64,000 nucleotides of DNA from JAKZVK01 sp965248255 (GCA_965248255.1 CBDFIW010000004.1:2852001-2916000); one strand, 5' to 3'; numbered from the stretch's first letter, positions 18,176 through 26,454 are shown. Program-made: numbers and translations. Notes: generated from the sequence alone by a model not told the origin.

Positions 18176-19357
18176 ATGGACAAACGCATCGATAGGCGAA
18201 GGTTCGTTGCGCTTTCATCCAGCGCGTTTGCGTTCGCCAACAGCCGAGCCCGGGCAGCCCAAGGGGGCCTTGGCGAGTTGTTCAGCCTCACGGCCTGTCC
18301 TTGGAGCGCCGAGAATCCCCGTAACGATCACCAGCAGATTTTCCCGTTGAAAGACGGCCGTCTGCTGCTGGTGTGGTCCGAGTACTACGTGAGCCGGCCC
18401 TCACTCATCTTCCGCTCGCCGTACTCCGAACACGGCAGCCGCGACGACACACCCTGCCGCATCTCGGCCCGCGTGTCGAAAGACAACGGTCGCACGTGGA
18501 GCGGCCGTATCATCCTCCAGGAGAACGCCTGGGGACGCAACGTCAAACACCCCAACCTCGCCCGGACTCCCTCCGGCGATGTAGTGTTCTTTTTCACCTC
18601 TTGGGAGCACGACATTCATGAGCGCCGCATCATGATCCGGCGCTCTAGGGACGACTGCGAAACGTGGAGCGAACCGAAACAGATGTCCCCGCCGGGCGGC
18701 TTCTACCCCATCAACGCCGATCACATCTCGGTGCACAGCTCGGGCCGCATCATACTGCCCGCCTTTTGGAGCCCAAAGATCTGGGCCGAAGGCGAGCATT
18801 TCCGCGCGTTCTGTTTCTACTCCAACGACGACGGGCACACCTGGCAACAGAGCAAGAACCGCATCGACTTGCCTAAACGCGGCGCCGAAGAGCCTGCCAT
18901 CGCCGAGGCCGCCGACGGCTCTCTCGTCTGCATGCTGCGCACGACGCTGGGCAAGATCTACCAGGCCTTCTCGAAGGATCGCGGCCAGACCTGGTCCGAG
19001 GCCAGGGCGACGGTTTTGCCTTCGCCTTCCTCCGCCAGCGCCCTGAAGCGCATTCCGGGGACGAGCGACCTGCTGTTTCTGTGGAACAACGCCCCGCCGT
19101 ACGCCTTGAGCCGCCCGGGATCGAAGAGCTTTCACCACCCTCGCAACCCCCTCAGCTCAGCTATCTCGCGTGACGGCGGCAAGACCTGGGACAACATCAA
19201 GAACATCGAGAAGCGCGAAGGCTACGTCAGTGGTTATCCTTCGGTGACGTTTGTTGGTGGCCAGGCCTTGGTGACCTTCTACCACGCGTCGGAATCGAGC
19301 TCAGGAGCTTCTGACGTTCGATTGAAGATTCTCGAGAAGGACTGGTTCTACTCGTGA
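18176..19357 (+). CDS. Tat-exported sialidase-family (BNR) protein, family B
   Basis: 393 aa from ATG 18176, where a Tat signal D-R-R-R-F-V-A-L begins; an upstream GTG at 18125 would put 17 unlikely residues before it. Asp boxes S-K-D-N-G-R-T-W, S-N-D-D-G-H-T-W, S-K-D-R-G-Q-T-W and S-R-D-G-G-K-T-W are visible, and A-E-E-P-A-I-A-E, M-L-R-T-T and S-G-Y-P-S-V-T sit at the expected Glu, Arg and Tyr positions. It is a paralogue of the 4122 and 19421 products. An IS630 copy separates it from the upstream part of the locus. Confidence 0.82.
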   Translation: MDKRIDRRRFVALSSSAFAFANSRARAAQGGLGELFSLTACPWSAENPRNDHQQIFPLKDGRLLLVWSEYYVSRPSLIFRSPYSEHGSRDDTPCRISARVSKDNGRTWSGRIILQENAWGRNVKHPNLARTPSGDVVFFFTSWEHDIHERRIMIRRSRDDCETWSEPKQMSPPGGFYPINADHISVHSSGRIILPAFWSPKIWAEGEHFRAFCFYSNDDGHTWQQSKNRIDLPKRGAEEPAIAEAADGSLVCMLRTTLGKIYQAFSKDRGQTWSEARATVLPSPSSASALKRIPGTSDLLFLWNNAPPYALSRPGSKSFHHPRNPLSSAISRDGGKTWDNIKNIEKREGYVSGYPSVTFVGGQALVTFYHASESSSGASDVRLKILEKDWFYS

Positions 19358-19420
19358 ACGGGTCTCTCGCTTAGGCGAGCCCGGAAGCGTCGCGTAGCTC
19401 TTGCCGCGCGGGAGGAGTCG

Positions 19421-20599
19421 ATGACGAGAAGAAATTGGTGCTATCTGGCAGGCTCCGGGGCCGTATCGCTCATGGCGAACCCGAAATTGAAAGCTACTGG
19501 CGGTGGGGAACTGTATTCCGCCACCGTCTGCCCCTGGACAGCGGAAAACCCCCGGCACGACCATGCGCAGATCTTTCCCCTGAAGAACCGAAACCTGATG
19601 CTTGTCTGGTCGGAGTACTACGTGCGGCGGCCGTCGAACATCTTCCGCACGCCGTATTCGACGACTGGCACCGGGGACCAGTCTCCATGCCGCATCTCTG
19701 CGCGCGTGTCACGAGACCGGGGACGCAGTTGGAGTGGCCGCATCACGCTACAGGAGAACATAGGCCCGGACAACGTCAAGCAGCCAAACCTCGTGCGTCT
19801 GCCCAACGGCGACGTGTTGTTCTTCTTTACGTCATGGGATTTTGCCGCCCAGCAGCGCCGCATCCACATGCGACGGTCCAAGGACGACTGCGAAACGTGG
19901 ACTCCGCCGCGGCAAATCTCGCCCGAGGGCGGGGCTTACATTCTGGATGCCGGCCGTGTGTTCCTGCACAGCTCGGGGCGCGTCATCTTGCCCGCCTATT
20001 GGACCCCCGAGATCTGGAGCGAGCGCGAGCACCTGACAGCCTTCTGCTTCTACTCCGACGACCACGGAAAAAGTTGGCAGCAAAGCCGGAACCGGATCGA
20101 CATCCCTAAGCGCGGCGCGATGGAGCCGGCGGTCGTGGAGCGCAAAGACGGGTCGCTTTTCGCTCTTCTGCGAACGCAGCTTGGAAAGCTCTGGCAGGCC
20201 GAATCGCCGGACCGAGGTGAAACCTGGCGAAACGTCGGGCCCACGGTGCTTGATTCGGTGCAGTCGGAGCCCGCGCTGCAAGTCATTCCCGGGACCGGTG
20301 ACTTCCTCGCTATCTGGAACCATACTGTGCCGTATGCCTTGCGGGTCCCTAAGCCTTCGGACAACTTCGGCGGGCCCCGCAATCCCCTCAGTTGCGCCGT
20401 CTCCCGGGACGAGGGTAAGACCTGGGAGCACATCCAAAACATCGAAGACCGCAAAGGCTATGACAACGCCTATCCGAACGTCTTCTTTCTGGACGACGAG
20501 GCGCTCGTGACCTACTATTGGAGGTCTGAGTCGAGCGCCCATGTTCGGAACCTGCACCTGAAGATCTATCCGACGCAGTGGTTCTACGGTCAAGCATAG
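19421..20599 (+). CDS. Sialidase-family (BNR) protein, family B
   Basis: 392 aa with GGAGGAG before the ATG. The N-terminus M-T-R-R-N-W plus a short hydrophobic stretch is a weak Tat-type signal. Asp boxes S-R-D-R-G-R-S-W, S-D-D-H-G-K-S-W, S-P-D-R-G-E-T-W and S-R-D-E-G-K-T-W are visible. A-M-E-P-A-V-V-E, L-L-R-T and N-A-Y-P-N-V-F mark the family core. It is the last gene of the BNR locus; no T-rich terminator follows. Confidence 0.8.
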   Translation: MTRRNWCYLAGSGAVSLMANPKLKATGGGELYSATVCPWTAENPRHDHAQIFPLKNRNLMLVWSEYYVRRPSNIFRTPYSTTGTGDQSPCRISARVSRDRGRSWSGRITLQENIGPDNVKQPNLVRLPNGDVLFFFTSWDFAAQQRRIHMRRSKDDCETWTPPRQISPEGGAYILDAGRVFLHSSGRVILPAYWTPEIWSEREHLTAFCFYSDDHGKSWQQSRNRIDIPKRGAMEPAVVERKDGSLFALLRTQLGKLWQAESPDRGETWRNVGPTVLDSVQSEPALQVIPGTGDFLAIWNHTVPYALRVPKPSDNFGGPRNPLSCAVSRDEGKTWEHIQNIEDRKGYDNAYPNVFFLDDEALVTYYWRSESSAHVRNLHLKIYPTQWFYGQA

Positions 20600-21288
20600 A
20601 TTCAGCGGTAGGCAGGGGGCGTGCTTCAAGCCTCTCCTGCCCTCGGAATGGTTCGGAAACGACAACAAGGGTTAGCCGACGCCGATTCGTGATAGCCTCT
20701 GCCGGCGGACGGTTCGGAAGCGTGGCAGGGTTTGGCAGGATCTGGCGGAATATGGCGTGGTTTTGCCACAGCTCCTAAGGATTCTTTATGTTCTTCAGTC
20801 ATGGGTCACCTCGTACGGCACCGGTGCGGATCGGCGACCAGGTTTGGGATTTGTGGTGTTCCACTTGCTGTACCCGTTGGGGCGACGGATCGCCGTTCGC
20901 TTTCTTCGTTTCTAGTGTAAGGGCCTATTGTGGGGTCGGCGGGGTCGGCGGAGACGTAAGTGGTTGAAAGGATGGGGAAAATTGTTTTTGAAAATCTGTG
21001 ACTCGTCTCCCCAAGGACCTACGGACGCGGCAGCGAGGCAGCGGCGGCGGTTAACGGCCATGAGCGCACTGGCGCTTCGTTCCGTACGGCTGTACCAAGG
21101 AGTTGGGAGTTGGTGGCTCCCTGAACGTCCCTAGGAGAGCCGGGAGCGCTTTCGGTGTGGGGTGGGGCACTCTACGTCCGACTGGGGCTTGGTCCGACCT
21201 ACCGATCCTAAGCACGCATTATAAAAGGGCGCCCTTTTGAGGTACGGTTTGAGCGTTGACTCTCGTCCCTACAGAAAGGAGCACCCTC
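20600..21288. other. Gene-free region before the IS110 remnant
   Basis: No supported gene in about 690 bases. It contains a segment (20948-21000) that weakly matches 40510-40567 (G[TA]AAGTG[GA]TTGA... AAAATCTGTGA) and a 16-bp perfect palindrome AAAAGGGCGCCCTTTT at 21223-21238, some 50 bases before the IS110 start. In IS110-group elements the non-coding part upstream of the recombinase encodes the guide (bridge) RNA, so part of this region may be such an RNA or its remnant (inference). Confidence 0.45.
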
Positions 21289-22113
21289 ATGGATAGTACG
21301 AAGTATATCGGCATGGACGTTCACAAGGAAACGATTTCGATCGCCGTGATGAACTCCTCCGGCAAGCTGGTGATGGAGTCCATTCTGGAAACGAAAGCGG
21401 CCACCATTGTGCAGTTTGTCGAAGGGCTGCGCGGAAGTTTGCATGTCACATTTGAAGAAGGGACCTGGGCGGCCTGGCTCTACGAGCTGCTCAAGCCTCG
21501 TGTCACGAAGGTTACGGTGTGCAATCCGCGGAAGAACGCTTTGCTGAAGTCCGGCAACAAGAGCGACCGGATCGATGCGCGAAAGCTGGCCGAACTGCTG
21601 CGCAATGGATCGCTCTCGGCGGTCTACCACGGAGAAAACGGCATCCGAACGTTGAGGGAACTCTCGCGCAGTTACCTGACGATCAGCAAAGACCTCACGC
21701 GAGTGATGAATCGGCTCAAGGCGCTGTACCGAAGCTGGGCCATTCCTTGCGCCGGTACACAAGTCTACGCACCGCGACATCGGTCGGAATGGTTGAGCAA
21801 GATCACGGAAGCCGGCGTGCGCCGGCGTGCCGAGTTCTTCTACCAACATCTCGACGGGCTGCAGGCTTTACGCCAAGCAGTGCGGCGAGATCTATTAACC
21901 GAGAGCCGGAAGCATAGTGCGACGAAATTGCTACGCCAGATTCCCGGTATCGGTCCGATCCGGGCGACTCTCTTGATGGCGCTGATGCAGACACCCCACC
22001 GGTTTCGCAGCAAGCGGCAACTGTGGGCCTACAGCGGTCTGGCGTTAGAGACGCGCAGCAGCGCGGAATACCGCTACGTGGAAGGTCAGCTAGCCGTTTC
22101 AATGCATAGGTAG
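21289..22113 (+). pseudogene. IS110-family transposase, C-terminally truncated
   Basis: From ATG 21289 (AAAGGAG upstream) the protein has the IS110 DEDD-type N-terminus: Y-I-G-M-D-V-H-K, F-E-E-G-T-W and S-D-R-I-D-A-R-K-L. The C-terminal domain begins (I-P-G-I-G-P-I-R-A-T, A-Y-S-G-L-A) but stops after 274 aa, whereas the family usually has about 330-350 aa. The missing end lies where the next IS110 element begins, so it was probably cut by that insertion. Probably inactive. Confidence 0.82.
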
Positions 22114-22122
22114 TGGCGAAGA

Positions 22123-22193
22123 GGAATCCTCCCGGGGGCAAAATGCTGAGAACGACCAGCCGGTCGGCTCAGAGCCAATCCCAGGAGGATTCC
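22123..22193 (+). promoter_or_regulatory. Hairpin that can hide the transposase ribosome binding site
   Basis: GGAATCCTCC at 22123-22132 is the exact complement of GGAGGATTCC at 22184-22193, which contains the AGGAGG ribosome binding site and ends at the base before ATG 22194. Folding of a read-through transcript would block translation of the IS110 transposase. Such shielding from outside transcription is known for IS10 and IS50; here it is inferred from sequence only. Confidence 0.5.
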
Positions 22194-23222
22194 ATGCATG
22201 AACTCTACTACATCGGACTCGATGTCCATAAGAAAAGCATCAGCTTCTGCATCAAAACGCAAGACGGAACCATCGTCGCCCGCGGTCAGGTCGCGGCCAC
22301 CCGCGCAGCCCTGACCACTTGGGCGTCAGCCCTCGAGCGCCCCTGGGTGGGCGCGCTCGAAGCCACGCTGTTCACGGGTTGGATTCACGATCACCTCCAG
22401 CCCTTCGCGCGCGAGTTGCAAGTCGCGCACCCGGCCATGCTCAAGGCCATCGCTTGTGGCAAGAAGAAGAACGACCGTCTCGACGCCACCAAGATCAGTG
22501 ACCTGTTGCGTTGCGACCTGCTGCCACGCTGCTACTTGGCGCCGCCCGCCCTGCGCGAGTTGCGGCGTGTACTGCGCTATCGCAATCTGCTGCTGGGCGA
22601 AGCCGTCCGCATGAAGAACAAGATCAGCGGGCTGCTGATGGAGGTCGGCGAACCCTACGATGCCCGGCGGCTGCACGGCCGGCGTTATTTCTATTCGTAT
22701 CTCGACAGCTTGCGTGACACGCCCGAGTCGGTCATCGAACTGCTCGCCATCACCCGCGGCAGCCTGGAAATGTTCGATCGTTTGCAAGACGAGTTACTGC
22801 GCGGCTTGCGGCGCCATCCGCTGCTGCGGGAACGCGTCGAGCGCTTGCAGTCGATTCGCGGCGTGGGGGAGGTGACGGCGCTGAGTTGGGCGCTGGAGAC
22901 CGTTGAGCCCGAGCGCTTCGGTTCGGTGGGCCGGCTGGTGAGTTACTGCGGGCTATGTGCGGCGCAGCGCGAGTCGGGGGGCAAAACGCAGCGCGGACCG
23001 CTGTCGAAGCAACGCAACAAGCATTTGCAGCGGGTGCTGATCGAGGCGGCGAAACTCGCGCCGCGCTGGAACCCGCAGCTGCACGACGTCCATGAGCGGG
23101 AGTTGCAGCGCGGCCCGCGCAATCGCGCGACGTTGGCCGTGGCGCGCAAGTTGGTGGCATATCTGCGGGCTGTGGACACCAGCGGCCGAGCGTTCGTGCC
23201 GCGGGTGGCGGCCGCGGCGTAA
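22194..23222 (+). CDS. IS110-family transposase (complete)
   Basis: 342 aa. DEDD residues are seen in Y-I-G-L-D-V-H-K-K, G-A-L-E-A-T-L and N-D-R-L-D-A-T-K. The C-terminal domain has R-G-V-G-E-V-T-A, V-S-Y-C-G-L and S-G-G-K-T-Q-R-G-P-L-S-K with the conserved Ser. AGGAGG lies close to the ATG. It is distinct in sequence from the truncated IS110 upstream. IS110 recombinases insert through RNA-guided recombination without classic inverted repeats, so element ends cannot be set by eye. Confidence 0.9.
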   Translation: MHELYYIGLDVHKKSISFCIKTQDGTIVARGQVAATRAALTTWASALERPWVGALEATLFTGWIHDHLQPFARELQVAHPAMLKAIACGKKKNDRLDATKISDLLRCDLLPRCYLAPPALRELRRVLRYRNLLLGEAVRMKNKISGLLMEVGEPYDARRLHGRRYFYSYLDSLRDTPESVIELLAITRGSLEMFDRLQDELLRGLRRHPLLRERVERLQSIRGVGEVTALSWALETVEPERFGSVGRLVSYCGLCAAQRESGGKTQRGPLSKQRNKHLQRVLIEAAKLAPRWNPQLHDVHERELQRGPRNRATLAVARKLVAYLRAVDTSGRAFVPRVAAAA

Positions 23223-23287
23223 CGAGGAGAATTTACTTTTTTTCTGTTGCAAGGAGAAACGAAGAGTTTCACCGACGCTGTGCGGTG

Positions 23288-23893
23288 TCACGAGCTGCCC
23301 GCCGGTCCTCGCCTGTGGGGGACTACGCGAAGGGGTTTCCTCGAGAGTTTACGGGGAAACCTCTGATGCGTCCGTATTGTCTGTTTCGAGGCCGGCGGGC
23401 CTGAAAATCCAAACTGAATCTTCCGCGACGGTCCCCCGCCGCTGAGGTGGGGCGACCCGATGCGCGCACATGGATGTCTGGTCACGTGACTCGTTGACCT
23501 TGTGACTTGATTCGCAAAAACGCTCGGGCTGCGAAGCGTCACTGCTGAACACCGCGCCCCCGCTGACGGGAGGTTCCGGATGACTGCGTCCATCCTTGAC
23601 AGATACCTATCATGGATGTCCCCCACTTCCCGACTTCCCGACTTCCCCGACTTCCCCCCGACTTCCCCGTGGGCAGCGGCATACTTGTATTGGCGGATGA
23701 GCGCCTTTTCGATGTTCTGCCGCACATATTCCTCGGGCGGATCGTTGACGAGCTTGCCCGTGAGGAAATCGACGACTTTCCCCTCGGGTATTGCGCCGAC
23801 AGGGATAGCCGGGGGAGCAGCAAACGTGGGAATAGTCGAGGCGGCCGTGGACACTGTCGCCCTTGAGGACTTGGTCTTTGCCTTCTTGTTCAT
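23288..23893 (-). CDS. Chimeric small ORF; N-terminus resembles a type I restriction-type protein
   Basis: The first 75 residues (to about 23669) include E-G-K-V-V-D-F-L-T-G-K-L-V and E-E-Y-V-R-Q-N-I-E-K-A-L-I-R-Q-Y-K-Y, similar in style to the N-termini of type I restriction-like (HsdR_N) proteins, which would normally run on for hundreds of residues. After this the frame runs into a CTTCC-type tandem repeat (23624-23671) and dispersed repeat R1 (23460-23600). The gene was therefore cut off and fused to repeat DNA; the tail has no meaning. The family assignment is tentative. Confidence 0.35.
   Translation of the reverse strand: MNKKAKTKSSRATVSTAASTIPTFAAPPAIPVGAIPEGKVVDFLTGKLVNDPPEEYVRQNIEKALIRQYKYAAAHGEVGGKSGKSGSREVGDIHDRYLSRMDAVIRNLPSAGARCSAVTLRSPSVFANQVTRSTSHVTRHPCARIGSPHLSGGGPSRKIQFGFSGPPASKQTIRTHQRFPRKLSRKPLRVVPHRRGPAGSS
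23460..23600. repeat. Dispersed repeat R1, copy 1
   Basis: About 141 bp matching 40793-40933 with few differences. Shared blocks include GGATGTCTGGTCACGTGACT, TTGATTCGCAAAAACGCTCG and GGATGACTGCGTCCATCCTT. GTCACGTGAC inside it is a palindrome. No coding function is seen. Confidence 0.8.
23624..23671. repeat. Short tandem repeat (CGACTTCCC-type, about five units)
   Basis: The unit CGACTTCC(C) repeats about five times with slight length changes. It lies at the point where the restriction-like reading frame loses similarity. Confidence 0.8.
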
Positions 23894-24000
23894 GTGTGTG
23901 AGGCGTCCCCCCTAGAATGCCCAACGTTGCAAAGCAGCGGCGCGGTTTACCGCGTCCGCTGTATTTGTCTTGTTGGGCAGGCACCCTCGTCGTTCTGCGG

Positions 24001-24765
24001 TCATCGAAGAAAATCCCGCCGGATGTTCCTGGGATTCTGCTCATTCCGCCACCTGCCGAATATACTCGATGGCTTCAGGTCCAGATAGTAAAGGATACGT
24101 GTCTCCGGGTCGAAGATGAAGTTCTTAATGTGCCAGTTGATGTGGGAGCAGAGATTCGAACTCGGCAGGGGCCGCAACTGCAATGTGATCTCCGGTACCA
24201 TCGGCTCGCATTCCTCCCTCACAAAAGGCTCGTGTTCCGGGTCCGCATGGACCGCTGAGTGATCGATCATATCCCACAGGCAAACTCCATTTACGCGCTC
24301 TTGCACGAGCCCCGGGTGAGTCGATTTGAACAGGAACCTTCTCATGACAAAAAGGCAGTATTTCGTTCTAGGAATTCGGATGGCCGCCTTGAGCCGGTCG
24401 TACTGCAGCATCTGAAGCAGAAGCCAGTGTATTTTCTTGTCGCCCATAGAACTGCGAGCGTGCCGAAGTGAAGGGTAGCGGGTGAACAACTGGCCCAGAT
24501 TGCCGAACTTCTCGATAGTCTCGTTGCCACGTATGGCATCGCTGTCGGACTCCTCTCTGACCACGTATTTATCGTATTCGTCAAAGCCGTACGAGGACGG
24601 CACCTTGACGACGACATGAGCGAGGGACTTGACAATCGAATACGGCCCCTCAGACACCGACGGCACATTCCGACCGGTCGCCGGCCATTGATAGAGTCCT
24701 CCGTCCTCAAGCATCTGTACAGTGCATTCATCCGGCAGGGCCGATGGTGTTCCATTGGCACTCAT
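24001..24765 (-). CDS. Unclassified protein with kinase-like C-terminal motifs
   Basis: 254 aa from ATG 24765, chosen because GAGGAG lies 8 bases upstream. Near the C-terminus I-N-W-H-I-K-N-F-I-F-D followed by L-Y-Y-L-D-L-K-P is arranged like the catalytic loop (H-x-D-x-x-x-x-N) and metal-binding Asp (D-F-G or D-x-x) of kinase or aminoglycoside-phosphotransferase folds, though the usual catalytic Asp after His is not clear. V-V-V-K-V-P could hold an ATP-binding Lys. I do not recognise the family. It lies alone between transposon remnants on the minus strand, so it may be cargo of a mobile element. Confidence 0.55.
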   Translation of the reverse strand: MSANGTPSALPDECTVQMLEDGGLYQWPATGRNVPSVSEGPYSIVKSLAHVVVKVPSSYGFDEYDKYVVREESDSDAIRGNETIEKFGNLGQLFTRYPSLRHARSSMGDKKIHWLLLQMLQYDRLKAAIRIPRTKYCLFVMRRFLFKSTHPGLVQERVNGVCLWDMIDHSAVHADPEHEPFVREECEPMVPEITLQLRPLPSSNLCSHINWHIKNFIFDPETRILYYLDLKPSSIFGRWRNEQNPRNIRRDFLR

Positions 24766-24935
24766 AAGGTCACTCCTCGCTGTGTCAGTGAACGTACGAT
24801 GCCCCACTCCCGTTTAGGCTGACCTGGATAAAACCTGTCCTGGTCGGCCTAAGACGAAGTCGCCGACCCCAACCCGGGCAGCAACCAATTTGTTTGCAAT
24901 GACGTTCGTCGTGTTCCCTGACTCCCCTCCCGGTT

Positions 24936-25094
24936 TTAGGCCGACCGGCTGGTCCGGATCATCCTACCGCTCTCGCTGGAAACGACTTTGCGCAGGTTGT
25001 CGAGGGGGCTGCGGACCCCTTGACCGCCGCGGTTCAGCACGTGGGTGTAGACCATGGTGGTCCTGACGTCCTTGTGTCCTATTGACTCCCGCAT
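24936..25094 (-). pseudogene. C-terminal end of an integron-type tyrosine recombinase
   Basis: The last 52 codons read [16 protein letters not shown] then [12 protein letters not shown] and end at TAA 24936. This has the conserved His (G-H) and the nucleophile Tyr (Y-T-H) of tyrosine recombinases, and the G-V-R-S-P ending is characteristic of integron integrases (IntI). The upstream part of the gene is missing where an IS630-family element begins at about 25096. Not functional. Confidence 0.75.
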
Positions 25095-25103
25095 AATATA
25101 GAG

Positions 25104-25648
25104 TCAGTCAAAACAAAGAGAAGACTGTTTCCAGAAGGCCGTGATCAAACGCGGTTTGCGGTACATGCGGCGGAGTGCCTTGCGGGCCCGCTCGTTCAGC
25201 TCGCCGTAGTCTTTCGGACAGACGTTCGGCAACTCGTGCTGCTTCCAGTAAGCCCAGATGTATTCCACCGGATTCAACTCCGGCGCATAGGGTGGCAAGT
25301 ACTCGGTTGCGATGTGGCCTTCGGAGAGTTCGATGAACTCTTGCACCAGGCGGCTACGGTGCGCCGGCAGCCGATCCCAGACGATCAGCAGCGGGCGATC
25401 GATATGACGTACCAACGCCTTGAGAAAGTCGGTCACTTGCTCTTTGCCGATCGCACCGGGATAGAGCCGGAAGTAGAAGTTACGCAGCGTCAGCCCCGCC
25501 GAGACGGAAAGCTTCTCCCAGTTGAAGTTAAACTGCAGCACCGGTGTTTGGCCACGTGGCGCCCAGGTGCGGCAGCGATGCGGCTTCTGACTCAATCCGC
25601 TTTCGTCGATGAAGACGAGCGTACGGCCTTCGTTTTGGGCTTTTTTTT
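25104..25648 (-). CDS. IS630-family transposase, catalytic frame (orfB), likely made by -1 frameshift
   Basis: From the A8 run the -1 frame reads on into L-V-F-I-D-E-S-G-L-S (first Asp), L-I-V-W-D-R-L-P-A-H (second Asp) and E-L-N-P-V-E-Y-I-W (Glu), the complete DDE set. The slip site A-AAA-AAG is the classic -1 slippery heptamer, so orfA and orfB are probably joined by programmed frameshifting. No good independent start was found before the first Asp. Confidence 0.75.
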
Positions 25649-26119
25649 AATGCGCTTCCAGGTCTTGCGCTTCCAGGTGCGGATCCGCTCTTCGTTGCGC
25701 TCGCGCGCCTTTCCGGCCGGGCGTTGCGGGCTCCAGTCGAGCGCTCGCAGGATCTTCCAGGCGTGGCCTGCGTGGTATGCGACCCCGAACTCGTCTCCGG
25801 TCAGCCGAGCCACCCGCGGACAGCTCCACAGGGGCGTTGGGAAGCCGTGGGCTTCCGGGCCTTCCAGCAGCAGCGACGTCAGGCGTTCGCGTTGTGCGGC
25901 ATCGAGGAGCGGCTTGCGTCCGGCGCGCCCGGCCTGGCGGAGTCCGGCCGCACCCTGCTCGCGGTATTGCCGCCGCCACTCACTGACGGTTTGGCGAGCG
26001 ACGTTCAGCCGTCTCGCCGTCTCGGACTGATTGTGGCCTTGGTGGAGCAGCCGCATCGCTTCGAAACGGCGCTTCTCCAGCGCCTTGAAATCCCGCTTCA
26101 CACCTTTGGGGTTGCCCAT
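25592..26119 (-). CDS. IS630-family transposase, N-terminal frame (orfA)
   Basis: 175 aa from ATG 26119 (M-G-N-P-K-G-V-K-R-D). Two helix-turn-helix-like segments are visible (Q-S-E-T-A-R-R-L-N-V-A-R-Q-T-V and the following winged region with W-S-C-P-R-V-A). The frame passes the A8 run (25641-25648 on the plus strand as T8) and stops at 25592. It supplies the DNA-binding half; the catalytic half is in the -1 frame. Confidence 0.78.
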   Translation of the reverse strand: MGNPKGVKRDFKALEKRRFEAMRLLHQGHNQSETARRLNVARQTVSEWRRQYREQGAAGLRQAGRAGRKPLLDAAQRERLTSLLLEGPEAHGFPTPLWSCPRVARLTGDEFGVAYHAGHAWKILRALDWSPQRPAGKARERNEERIRTWKRKTWKRIKKKPKTKAVRSSSSTKAD

Positions 26120-26142
26120 ACATATATAGATGCTCCACACTG

Positions 26143-26454
26143 TCAAAAAGTGTCATAATAATTTGCGGGATTCAATAGTTGCTTCTCCGCTCGGCTGATT
26201 GCCTTCAAGCGAAACTCGTGATTCTTCTCCGCCTTCGCGGCCAGCAATACTTCGCGAGTTTCCTGGTTCAACTGACGGAGGCGGTTGAGCAGGCTGTCGC
26301 CGCGGGCGACTTCCCTGGCTTCCTGTGCCTTCGCGAGCGCCTTCGGGATGTGGCTCTGCTTGTGTCGGTGCAAGGCAGTGACGGACGTTTCGAAGCGTTC
26401 CGCTATTTTGCGGAATGTTCCGTTATCGAGAGCGCAGGAGACGTTTGTCGTCAC
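26143..26454 (-). pseudogene. Fragment of a small HTH protein
   Basis: About 100 residues: T-F-R-K-I-A-E-R-F-E-T-S-V-T-A-L-H-R-H looks like a helix-turn-helix, followed by a charged helical stretch (K-A-L-A-K-A-Q-E-A-R-E-V). The N-terminus is broken at the IS21 remnant and the C-terminus (E-K-Q-L-L-N-P) at the IS630 end. The family is not recognised; terminase-like or transposon-associated HTH proteins have this build. Confidence 0.5.

Larger units (their letters stand above)
25096..26160 (-). mobile_element. IS630-family element with two overlapping frames (type 2)
   Basis: Different from the four 1164-bp IS630 copies. It carries the two reading frames below and is bordered on the left by the broken integrase and on the right by a broken HTH gene, which gives approximate ends. 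TA-rich ends are present (ATATAGAGTCAG and TGTCATAATA) but the exact inverted repeat is not clear. Confidence 0.7.
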
